From NCBI GenBank assembly GCA_947179195.1, contig CAMXAS010000048.1, positions 1 to 8,233 of the forward strand: DNA of 8,233 nucleotides. Direction: 5' to 3'. A model generated the notes under the pieces. The model worked only from the letters and a program-made list of their open reading frames with translations, made no database searches and had not been told where the DNA came from. Positions 1-8,000 of the stretch are shown here, piece by piece; position 1 is the stretch's first letter, and the number at the start of each line of letters is the position of its first letter. A program made the translations under genes and the position numbers. Source of the stretch: an uncultured Bacteroidales bacterium. GTDB lineage: Bacteria; Bacteroidota; Bacteroidia; Bacteroidales; P3.

Positions 1-1388
1 TGTTTGCGGCGGTCTTCCATCTTGAGCCAAAAGCCCAGAATCAACGCCAAAACGCCGAGCGAAGCGAACACGATCATCGGCGCCTGGTAGTTGTATTTGA
101 GCGGGTCGTCCACGCCCGGGTTGGAGTTTTTAAGCACCGAACCGATAATCATCGGGAAAGCGTACAGGCCGATGTTCTGAATCCAGAAGATAACGGCGTA
201 GGCCGAACCCAACAGGCGGTTGTCCACGAGTTTGGGTACCGACGGCCACAGGGCGGCCGGCACGAGCGAGAACGAGATGCCGAGCAGGATGATGCCGAGG
301 TAGGCGATAAGCGCCGACTGCGTGGCGGGCAGGACGAACGCGAACGTGAGGTGGCAAACGATCATGAGGATGGCGCCGAGCATCAGCATACTCGCGCCCT
401 TGCCCTTACGGTCGAGGAAGTTGCCGAGCAGGGGCGTGATGGCCGCCGCGCCGAGCGGGAACACGAAGAACACGCGGCCCGCCTGTTCGGCCGTATAGCC
501 CAGGTTGCACTGCAACATATTGATGGCGTATTTCTGGAACGGGAAGATGGCCGAGTAGTAGAGCACGCAGAGCAGGGCCACGAGCCAGAACACCTTGGAC
601 GAGAAGATTTTACCGAGGTCGCTGATTTTGAAGGGGTCGTCCTTCTCTTCGTCGCTCATGCCCATCTGCGTGTCTAATTTCTTATCCATGAACGCATAGC
701 AGATGAAGGCGATAAGGCCGATGAGCAACAGCAGGACGGCCACGCCCACGGGACGGGACACGCTGACCGGCACGATGGAGGCGATGACGGGCGAACCCAG
801 CACGACGACGGCCACGCCCACACGCGCGATGGCCATTTCAACGCCCATGGCCAAGGCCAATTCCTTGCCCTTGAACCATTTTACGATGCCGCGCGATACC
901 GTGATACCGGCCATTTCCACCCCGCAGCCGAAGAACATGAAGCCGATGGCCGACATCTTGGCCGAAGCCGGCATCCCGTCGAAGAACGGCGTGATGTTCC
1001 ACCAGGCCATGGGCAGGTTCAGAAAGCGGTTCATAAAGGCTTCCGCGCCGCTGCCGGCAAAGGCTTCCGTTACGGCGTAAAAGTTGAGGGACGCGCCGCA
1101 GAGCATGACCACGCCGGAGAGGATGGCCGTGAACCGGACGCCCATCTTGTCGAGGATAATCCCCGCGAAGATGAGGAAGAACACGAATACGTTGAGGAAC
1201 GTCTCGCTGCCGGCGTAGTGGCCGTAAGCGGTCGGATCCCAGCCTCTCTGCGTCTGCAACAGTTCCTGCAAGGGCGAGAGGATATCCATGAAGATGTAGC
1301 CGAAGAACATGGCCGAAGCCAACAGCACGAGCGCCGTCCAGCGGGCGGCGGCCGAGTCGCGTAAAAGCGTTTGCACTTTTTCCGTCAT
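1..1388 (-). CDS. MFS transporter, MFSD1-like (3' end outside window)
   Basis: Twelve-helix major facilitator superfamily transporter of the inner membrane; 462 codons are visible and the reading frame is open to the left edge, so only the C-terminal tail is missing. Seen: first helix at about 17-36 with GYIFMDILSPLQ; the MFS motif A loop between helices 2 and 3, LDKMGVRFT (79-87); a basic loop RGIVKWFKGKELALAMG (166-182); a charged central cytoplasmic loop at about 234-262 (DKKLDTQM...DEEKDD); the second-half motif A equivalent FLDRKGKG (334-341); and ALWPSVPKLV (389-398) followed by GSAYAVIFWIQNIGLYA (404-420), a pattern I associate with the MFSD1 branch. Human MFSD1 exports dipeptides from lysosomes; bacterial relatives are mostly unassigned, so the substrate is open. 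The start is supported by an in-frame TAA at 1401-1403, five codons upstream. No Shine-Dalgarno is present; the leader is T/A-rich. It uses TTA leucine codons that the adjacent 1038-aa gene avoids. Confidence 0.9.
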   Translation of the reverse strand, partial: MTEKVQTLLRDSAAARWTALVLLASAMFFGYIFMDILSPLQELLQTQRGWDPTAYGHYAGSETFLNVFVFFLIFAGIILDKMGVRFTAILSGVVMLCGASLNFYAVTEAFAGSGAEAFMNRFLNLPMAWWNITPFFDGMPASAKMSAIGFMFFGCGVEMAGITVSRGIVKWFKGKELALAMGVEMAIARVGVAVVVLGSPVIASIVPVSVSRPVGVAVLLLLIGLIAFICYAFMDKKLDTQMGMSDEEKDDPFKISDLGKIFSSKVFWLVALLCVLYYSAIFPFQKYAINMLQCNLGYTAEQAGRVFFVFPLGAAAITPLLGNFLDRKGKGASMLMLGAILMIVCHLTFAFVLPATQSALIAYLGIILLGISFSLVPAALWPSVPKLVDNRLLGSAYAVIFWIQNIGLYAFPMIIGSVLKNSNPGVDDPLKYNYQAPMIVFASLGVLALILGFWLKMEDRRK

Positions 1389-1416
1389 GATGAAAAGTAT
1401 TTAAAGGATGAATAAA
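1389..1416 (-). other. 28-bp spacer before the transporter gene
   Basis: AT-rich on the coding strand, in contrast to the G+C-rich genes around it, with no Shine-Dalgarno and no terminator hairpin. It contains an in-frame TAA (1401-1403) that fixes the start of the transporter at 1388. Low structure near the start may aid initiation (inference). Confidence 0.6.
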
Positions 1417-1923
1417 TTATTTTTCCGTATGGTTGGGGTCGTAGGGCGGCAGCGGCTGTCCGTCCTTGTTTTTCAGGTAGGGCAGGAACATCGCGTACAG
1501 CGCGACGAAGGCGCCCGACAGGAAGATGGAGCCGTAGGGCACGCCCCAGCCGGTCTGGTACATATTCCAGAGAATCAACAGACATTGCGCGATGGTGTAG
1601 ATGTGGAAGCCTGCGAAAATCCGTTTGAACATACAGATGGCGCCGGCCAAAGAGCCTAAGCACAACAGCGTCTGAACCCAAAAGTAGGCCGGCCCCAGGG
1701 CGACGACCTGCGTCACGGCCGCTTCCATGGCGGGCACGCTGGCGTAGAGTTCGGCATAGGTGTCGCTGTAGAGCAACAGGTCTTTGATGGTGTTCAGGTT
1801 GGCGGCCATGAACAGATAGGTCAGGGCGTTGCAGCCGCTCCCGATGAACGTCAGGATGCACAGCAGCGTCAGGCCGTTGGGCCGCTTGGGCGCGGCGGTT
1901 TGGGGATTGAGGTTAGTATCCAT
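1417..1923 (-). CDS. Small four-helix membrane protein of unknown function (168 aa)
   Basis: I do not recognise a characterised family. Seen: a short polar N-terminus ending in basic residues (KRPNG, 13-17), then four hydrophobic segments at about 18-41, 75-98, 104-123 and 131-149, and a polar, proline-rich C-terminus (QPLPPYDPNHTEK). The segment between helices 1 and 2 (about 42-74) is amphipathic and probably lies outside the bilayer. The opening pattern, a basic RPNG followed by LTLLCILTFIGSG, resembles small uncharacterised membrane proteins common in Bacteroidota (recollection, not a search). The ATG lies inside the end of the upstream glycosyltransferase gene, giving an 11-bp overlap that suggests coupled translation. 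The transporter gene starts 28 bp after its stop. A role as partner of the glycosyltransferases or of the transporter is possible but rests only on position. An overlapping ORF in another frame (1385-1861) is Arg/His-rich and was discounted. Confidence 0.85.
   Translation of the reverse strand: MDTNLNPQTAAPKRPNGLTLLCILTFIGSGCNALTYLFMAANLNTIKDLLLYSDTYAELYASVPAMEAAVTQVVALGPAYFWVQTLLCLGSLAGAICMFKRIFAGFHIYTIAQCLLILWNMYQTGWGVPYGSIFLSGAFVALYAMFLPYLKNKDGQPLPPYDPNHTEK
1913..1923 (-). other. 11-bp gene overlap, likely translational coupling
   Basis: The ATG of the small membrane protein (1921-1923) lies upstream of the TAA stop of the glycosyltransferase (1913-1915) in a different frame: ATGGATACTAA read from the minus strand. 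The region before this ATG has no Shine-Dalgarno, so ribosomes ending the upstream gene may help initiate the next one (inference). Confidence 0.7.
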
Positions 1924-4900
1924 AGGATTGAAGTGTGTTTTTGCTGATTTCTACACTGTTTTTCAAGCCGTCGGCCTTGTCGGCGAACGGCCCGGCGATA
2001 TGTTCCATTTCCGCGAACACCGACAGGCATTCCCGCATTTCTTCCATCAGGCTGCTTTGGTAGCGCGGCGGGAAACTCTCGGCGTACTGCAGGCGGCGGG
2101 TATAGATGTCGCAGAGTTGTTGCGCCAAGGCGGCGGCCTGTTCGAAGGCCTCGGCCTGCAGGTAGGTCTCCACCTGATACAGCATCAGCCCGTCGAACGG
2201 AATCTGCGCGTTGGGGAAGAAGTACAGGCTCTTGTCCAGCACCGTCACGGCCGAGTCGCGCTTGCCCTCGAACAAAAGGGCCTTGGCCAGCAGGATGTAC
2301 TGGTAACGCACGGCGCGCGTATAGGCCGCGCTCTCGGGGTCGATGGCCGTTTTGGCGTCGTTCAGGTTGCCCCAGCGGAATTGATTGACGTACAGGTCAT
2401 ACGTCTTGTCGGTATTCACGCCGTTGTCGCCGATGACGCGGCGGTTCTCGTTCAGATACGGCACCATGCGATAGACGTTGCCTTCCAGTTGCGCCAGGTT
2501 CGGCAGCGGGAGCACGTTGCCCTGCGCGCCCGAACTCATGAAGTAGAGCGGGCGGCTCGCGAAGTTGGAGGCCATGATGTCGAGCAGCGCGATGTCCACG
2601 CGGTAGAGCGCGTCGGTCTTCTGAATCTGCCAGTTGATTTCGGGCAGGCAGCGGGCGGCCTGGTCCTCGGTCAGTCGGCCCTCGGAGCGCATCTTCTCGA
2701 TGGGCACCGTCAGTTTGACGTTGCGCGTGGGGAAGACCGAAATCTTCTCGCCGTCGCGCGTCATTACCTGCGCCCGCGGGTTGTTGGCCATGTAACGCAG
2801 GCAGGACGCCAGTTCCACCGATTTGTTTTCTGGGCCGTTCTGCAGGTAGGCGTAGTCGTTGACGCCCTGTCCGTATTGGTCGAACGACAGGATGAAGTTC
2901 AGCGGCTTGGACGCATAGACCTGGCGGAACAGCGGCTGGACGTGCCAGAAACTGTTGGCCAGCGCGCTGTTGATGATGCGGACGCTGTTCTTCACGCCCT
3001 CCACCTCCTGGCAGTACCATACGGGGAAGGTGTCGTTGTCGCCGTTGGCCACCACCACGCCTTCGTCCTCGCACGAGAGCAGCGCGTTCTTGGCAAAGTC
3101 GTAAGCCGCCGTGCGGTGCGAGCGGTCGTGGTCGTCCCAACCCTCCTTGGCCATGATGCCGGGCACGGCCACGAGGCAGAGCAAGCCCACGCCGACGGGC
3201 ACGGCCACGTTCGGTTTCTTGATAAGCTTCATCAGCCATTCGCTCAAGGCCACGACGCCCAAACCAATCCATACGGCATAGGCGTAGAACGAGCCGGCAT
3301 AGGCGTAGTCCCGCTCACGCGGCTCCGTCGAGGGTTCGTTCAGATAGGTCACAATCGCCAGCCCCGTCATGAAAAAGAGCAGGAACACGACGAAGCAGTC
3401 GCGGCGGTGGGCGCGGTACTGAAAGAACAGACCGGCCAAGCCCAAGAGCAACGGCAACAGGTAGAACTTATTGCGGGCGTGGTTGTTGGCCAGGTAGTCG
3501 GGCAGGTTGTCCTGCGGGCCGAGCCGCATCTCGTCCAGGAACTTGATGCCCGAAATCCAGTTGCCGTGGAAGATGTCGCGGCTGCCGTCCTCGTTGTAGC
3601 CCAAGCCCTGTATGTTGTTCTGACGTCCCGCGAAGTTCCACATGAAATAGCGGAAATACATCCAGTTGAGGTGGTAGCGGAAATAGAAGCGGAGGTTCTC
3701 GCCCATGGTCGGCTTGGGCGTGCCGTTGTCGGCCGTCGTGCCGCTCCAGAATTTATAATACTTGACGTGATTGCGGCCGCCGCTGTCGCCGTTCGAATAC
3801 ATACGCGGGAAGAGGCCGCAGTGCGCGGGGTCGTACACGTATTTGACGTTAGAACCGGCCTTTTCGTAGCGTTTGGTCTCCGTATTGCGGACATATTTGG
3901 TCGAAACGTCCTTGATGTCGATGATGCGCGCGTTGTAGTACTGGCCGTAGAACAGCGGGCGGCTACCGTACTGTTCGCGGTTGAGGTAGGCCAGCAGGCT
4001 CAGCGCGTCCTTGGGTTCGTTCTCGTTGAGCGGCACGTTGGCGTTGGAACGGATGACGAGCGTCAGGAACGTGGAGTAGCCGATGAGCAGGAACGAGAGG
4101 CAGAGCAGGGCCGTGTGCAGCACCACCCTGTTGCGGCGGTAGGCGTAGAACAGGCCGAAAATCAGGCCGCCCGCCAGCGCGAGGAAGTAGAACACGGTGC
4201 CGGAATGGAACGGCAACCGCAGCACGTTCACGAAAAAGAGCTCGAAGTAGCCGGCCAGTTTGACCGTCCAGGGCACGATGCCCCACAGGATGCCCGCCAG
4301 CAGCACCACCGAGAGCAGCAACGCGTACCAGAAGCCTTTTTTCGTGGCGTCGAACTTGCGGTAGTAAATCGTGAAGACCATGGCCGGGATGACGAGCAGG
4401 TTCAGCAGGTGGACGCCGATGGCCAGCCCGATGAGGAACGCGATGAAGATAATCCAGCGCAGGTGGTGCGGTTCGTCGGCGTGGCTTTCCCATTTGAGGA
4501 TGGCCCAAAACGTGATGGCCGTGAAGAACGACGACATGGCGTACACTTCGCCTTCCACGGCCGAGAACCAAAACGAGTCGGTGAACGTATAGGCGAGCGC
4601 CCCCACGATGCCCGCGGCGAAAATCATGAGGCCTTGCAAAAGGGTCGGCTCAAAACCGGACGGCATCGTGCGCGTCTGCGAACCGGCCTCTTGCTTCTGC
4701 GCTACGGCCCAGCAGAGTTTCTTGCCCAGCATCGTAATCGTCCAGAACAGGAACAGAATCGTGAAGCCGCTGCACAGCGCCGACAGGATGTTGACGGCAA
4801 AGGCCGTCTTCGTCACGTCGCCGAACGTGAAGATATTGGCGATGCAGCCCAAAATCTGGAACGTGGGGGCTCCGGGCGGGTGGCCGACCATGAGTTTGGC

Positions 4901-5029
4901 GGCCGTGGAGATATATTCGCCGCAGTCCCACCACGAGGTGGTCCGTTCGGCCGTGCTGATGAACACCGTGCAGGCGATGGCGCAGACGAGCCAACCCAGC
5001 AGGTTGTTCCAGGTTTGATAACGCTTCAT
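1913..5029 (-). CDS. DUF2723 / GT117-type membrane glycosyltransferase, downstream paralogue (1038 aa)
   Basis: Second full-length member of the same family, alignable end to end with the gene upstream. Seen: first helix at about 9-26, WWDCGEY (33-39), MVGHPPGAPTF (47-57), helices to about residue 325, a long outer segment with LNWMYFRYFMWNF (454-466), helices at about 520-625, EPRERDY (569-575), GWDDH (630-634), NGDNDTFPVWY (662-672) and a helical-repeat tail from about 905 to the end. All recognisable motifs are intact, so it is probably active rather than a decaying copy. Residues 160-261 are encoded by DNA identical to the paralogue. The two proteins differ most in the outer loop at about 365-445 and in the soluble region after about 705, places where acceptor choice could differ (inference). 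The start is fixed by an in-frame TAA at 5042-5044, four codons upstream. Its last codons overlap the next gene by 11 bp. No TTA, CTA or TCA sense codon occurs in the whole gene. Confidence 0.94.
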   Translation of the reverse strand: MKRYQTWNNLLGWLVCAIACTVFISTAERTTSWWDCGEYISTAAKLMVGHPPGAPTFQILGCIANIFTFGDVTKTAFAVNILSALCSGFTILFLFWTITMLGKKLCWAVAQKQEAGSQTRTMPSGFEPTLLQGLMIFAAGIVGALAYTFTDSFWFSAVEGEVYAMSSFFTAITFWAILKWESHADEPHHLRWIIFIAFLIGLAIGVHLLNLLVIPAMVFTIYYRKFDATKKGFWYALLLSVVLLAGILWGIVPWTVKLAGYFELFFVNVLRLPFHSGTVFYFLALAGGLIFGLFYAYRRNRVVLHTALLCLSFLLIGYSTFLTLVIRSNANVPLNENEPKDALSLLAYLNREQYGSRPLFYGQYYNARIIDIKDVSTKYVRNTETKRYEKAGSNVKYVYDPAHCGLFPRMYSNGDSGGRNHVKYYKFWSGTTADNGTPKPTMGENLRFYFRYHLNWMYFRYFMWNFAGRQNNIQGLGYNEDGSRDIFHGNWISGIKFLDEMRLGPQDNLPDYLANNHARNKFYLLPLLLGLAGLFFQYRAHRRDCFVVFLLFFMTGLAIVTYLNEPSTEPRERDYAYAGSFYAYAVWIGLGVVALSEWLMKLIKKPNVAVPVGVGLLCLVAVPGIMAKEGWDDHDRSHRTAAYDFAKNALLSCEDEGVVVANGDNDTFPVWYCQEVEGVKNSVRIINSALANSFWHVQPLFRQVYASKPLNFILSFDQYGQGVNDYAYLQNGPENKSVELASCLRYMANNPRAQVMTRDGEKISVFPTRNVKLTVPIEKMRSEGRLTEDQAARCLPEINWQIQKTDALYRVDIALLDIMASNFASRPLYFMSSGAQGNVLPLPNLAQLEGNVYRMVPYLNENRRVIGDNGVNTDKTYDLYVNQFRWGNLNDAKTAIDPESAAYTRAVRYQYILLAKALLFEGKRDSAVTVLDKSLYFFPNAQIPFDGLMLYQVETYLQAEAFEQAAALAQQLCDIYTRRLQYAESFPPRYQSSLMEEMRECLSVFAEMEHIAGPFADKADGLKNSVEISKNTLQSYGY
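4248..4552 (-). repeat. 305-bp direct repeat, copy in downstream glycosyltransferase gene
   Basis: Every base matches 7388-7692 (constant offset 3140) by direct line-by-line comparison. The match encodes residues 160-261 of this protein, from the GEVYAMSSFF segment to VKLAGY. Beyond its high-coordinate edge a near-identical stretch continues to about 4626 with six mismatches, at 4553, 4559, 4582, 4589, 4601 and 4617. Beyond the low-coordinate edge identity drops at once. Both copies have the same orientation and codon register. Confidence 0.95.
4856..4899 (-). repeat. 44-bp identical patch over the HPPGAP motif (copy 1)
   Basis: Exact match to 7993-8036 at offset 3137. It encodes the conserved KLMVGHPPGAPTFQ region close to the presumed active site. 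The different offset from the long repeat (3140) reflects a one-codon length difference between the paralogues in the stretch between the two patches. Strong protein conservation could account for part of the identity. Confidence 0.85.
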
Positions 5030-5070
5030 GGGTTCTGTTTGTTAAGTCGTTTGGTTTTCCAAGTCTTCGC
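5030..5070 (-). other. 41-bp spacer between the two glycosyltransferase genes
   Basis: On the coding strand the spacer is A-rich near the start codon (AACAAACAGAACCC before ATG), with no Shine-Dalgarno, no hairpin followed by a T-run and no clear promoter. A-rich leaders without Shine-Dalgarno are usual in Bacteroidota. The short gap and lack of a terminator support co-transcription. Confidence 0.6.
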
Positions 5071-8000
5071 CTATCGCATGGAGAGCAGGCGTTCGGCCGA
5101 GTTGGCCAGCGCCGGCGCATGGTAGGCGTTCGCGTAGTCCCGTATATAGTTAATCATTTGCAGGCATTCCTGCTTTTCGGCTTCCACGCTGCGGCGGAAA
5201 CGCGGCGGGAAGGCTTCCACATACCGCAGCCGCCCGTCGAAAATCTCCAGCAGCCGTTGGCCGAGGGCTTCGGCCTTTTCGTTCTCGCCGAAGGCGAAGT
5301 AAAGCGACAGGTAACGGACCATGTCGGTGTCGAAGCCGAGCACCGAGTCCGGGAAAAAGGCCAGCCCCTTGTCCAAGGCCGCCACGGCTTCGGTCCTGCG
5401 GCCTTCCTGCGCCAGGGCGGAAGCCACGAGGCTGTATTGCTGGCGCGCCTGACGGCTCCACGTGCGCGTTTCGGGGTCTAAGGCCAAATCTTCCGGGATG
5501 GAACCCCAGTCGAAGGTCTCCACGAGCAGGCGGTTGCTGCGGTCGGTGGCCACGCCGTTGAGCCGCTCGCCCGACACCGCTTTCGTGCGGTGGTTCGTAT
5601 AGGGCACCCAGCGGTAGAGCGTGCCTTCTATCTGCGCCTGGCCCATCGGCAGGTAGGACTGGTGCGCGTAGGGGCTCGTGCAGTAAATCGGGCGGTCCCA
5701 AAGGTTGTTGGCCACGATGTCGAGGATGACGAGGTTCGATTTCGTCAGGTTGTCTTTATCCAGCCGCCAGGTCAGCCGGTCGGGGATGGCCGCGATTTGT
5801 TCCGCCGTGTAGAGGCCGGTGGCGGCCAAGTACGCGCTGTCGGGCTTTTCGATAAAGACGGTCTTGGTCGGGATGTAGTTATACCATTCGCCGCTCATGG
5901 CGCGTACCTGCGTGTTGCGGTCGGGGTTGGCCACGAATTTCAACAGGCTTTGCAGCGGATAGGCGGCCTGTAGCTGGTCTTGCACGAACACGGCGTCGTT
6001 GGTGCCCGATTCGTAGGCTTCGTGCGGCAGCGAGAATTTGAGCGGCGCCGATTCGTAAGCCTGGCGGTACAGCGGCTGGATAAGCCACGAGCTGTGCGCC
6101 AACATACTGTTGATGACGCGCACGTCGGTGCGGATGCCCTCTACCTGCTGGCAGTACCAGAGCGGGAACGTGTCGTTGTCGCCGTCGCAAATCAGCACGG
6201 CGTTGGGCTCGCAACTCTCCAGCATATTGCGGGCGAAGTCGCGGGCGGCCGTCTGCTGACCGCGGTTGTGGTCGTCCCAGCCCTGTTGCGCCATCACGCC
6301 CGGCACGGCCACGAGGCAGAGGGCCGTGATGCCGGCGGCCACCGCATAACGCGCGGCCGGTTTTTTGAGGCGTTGCGTGAGCCAGTAGCCCAGGGCCGTC
6401 ACGCCCAGACCTATCCATATCGCAAACGCGTAGAACGAGCCGGCGAAGGCGTAATCCCTCTCACGCGGTTCGGTCGAGGGTTGGTTCAGGTAAACCGCAA
6501 TCGCGATGCCCGTCATGAAGAACAGCAGGAATACGACGAAGCAGTTGCGGCGGTCGTGCCGGTATTGGAACCAAAGGCCGGCCAAGCCCAAGAGCAGCGG
6601 CAGGAAAAAGAACGTGTTGCGCGCCGGGTTCTTGGCCAAATAGTCGGGCAGGTTCTTCTGCGGGCCCAACCGCATCTCGTCGATGAAGCCGATGCCCGAA
6701 ATCCAGTTGCCCTGGAACACGTCGCGGCTGCCGTCGGGGTTGTAGCAACGCCCCATCAGGTCGTTCTGCCGTCCTACGAAGTTCCACATGAAGTAGCGGA
6801 AATACATCCAGTTGAGCTGATAGCGCACGAAGAAGCGGATGTTCTCGCCCAAGGTGGGCCGCTTGTCGCCCTTGCAGCCGCTCCAAATCTTGTTGTACGT
6901 CACGCAGGGTCGCCCGCCCGATTCCATCGACGACCAAATGCGCGGGAACAGCCCGCAGAAGGCCGGGTCGTAGGTGATTTTCTGCGACGAATAGCCGGCC
7001 TGCACGTAGCGGTGGCTTTCCTCGTCGCGCTTGTATTGCGGGTTCTTCGATTCCACGGCGCGGACGGGCGCGTTGAAATACTGGCCGTAAAGCAAGGGCG
7101 TGGAGCCGTATTGGTCGCGGTTGAGGTAGGCCAGCAGGCTGATGGCGTCCTTGTTCTCGCCCTGGTTGATGGGCACGTCGGCGTTGGCGCGCACCACCAG
7201 CGTGATGAACGTGGAGTAGCCGATAAGCATGAAACTCAGGCAGAGCAGGGCCGTGTTGAGCAGCACCTTCTGTTTGCGCGTCGAATAGACGAGCCCCCAT
7301 ACGAGCAGCCCCACGAGGGCGGCGAGGTAGCAGAACGTGCCGGAGTTGAACGGCAGCCGCAGGGCGTTCACGAAAAAGAGTTCCGTATAGCCGGCCAGTT
7401 TGACCGTCCAGGGCACGATGCCCCACAGGATGCCCGCCAGCAGCACCACCGAGAGCAGCAACGCGTACCAGAAGCCTTTTTTCGTGGCGTCGAACTTGCG
7501 GTAGTAAATCGTGAAGACCATGGCCGGGATGACGAGCAGGTTCAGCAGGTGGACGCCGATGGCCAGCCCGATGAGGAACGCGATGAAGATAATCCAGCGC
7601 AGGTGGTGCGGTTCGTCGGCGTGGCTTTCCCATTTGAGGATGGCCCAAAACGTGATGGCCGTGAAGAACGACGACATGGCGTACACTTCGCCCTCCACCG
7701 CCGAGAACCAAAACGAGTCGGAGAACGTGTAGGCGAGCGCGCCCACGATGCCCGCGCCGAAAATCAGGATGCGGGCCAGCCCCGTCGGCTCGAACGCCTT
7801 GGGCGCGATGCCGGCGAAGGCCGCGTCCTTGGTGCGGTACACCGTAAGGAGCAGCATCTTGGCAATCATCGTGACGGTCCAGAACAGGAACAGAATCGTG
7901 AAGCTGCTGCACAGCGCCGACAAGATGTTGACGGCATGGCCCATCTGCGCGGGGTCACGTCCCACGAACAGGGCCGCGATGGCGCCCAACAGCTGGAACG

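Noticed and set aside
351..1080. Plus-strand open frames opposite the transporter (351-677 and 703-1080)
   Set aside because: The minus-strand frame across 1-1388 is a well-formed MFS transporter with motif A and twelve helices; the plus-strand products have no coherent features.
1392..1399. TACTTTTC as a Bacteroidota -7 promoter element before the transporter
   Set aside because: The final G of TAnnTTTG is missing, and it lies three bases before the start codon, so the transcript would begin inside the gene.
4371..4592. Two near-identical 73-codon plus-strand frames (also 7511-7732)
   Set aside because: Their near-identity tempted me to see a duplicated small gene, but both fall inside the converted tract and its near-identical shoulder and are antisense to conserved membrane helices.
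1829..5125. 1098-codon open frame on the plus strand
   Set aside because: It lies in exactly opposed codon phase to the glycosyltransferase gene, encodes an Arg/His/Val/Gln/Glu-rich product without recognisable domains, and is explained by the absence of TTA, CTA and TCA codons in the real gene.
4248..7692. Repeats as ends of a mobile element or composite transposon
   Set aside because: The repeats lie inside homologous coding sequence at matching protein positions, and there is no transposase, terminal inverted repeat or target-site duplication.
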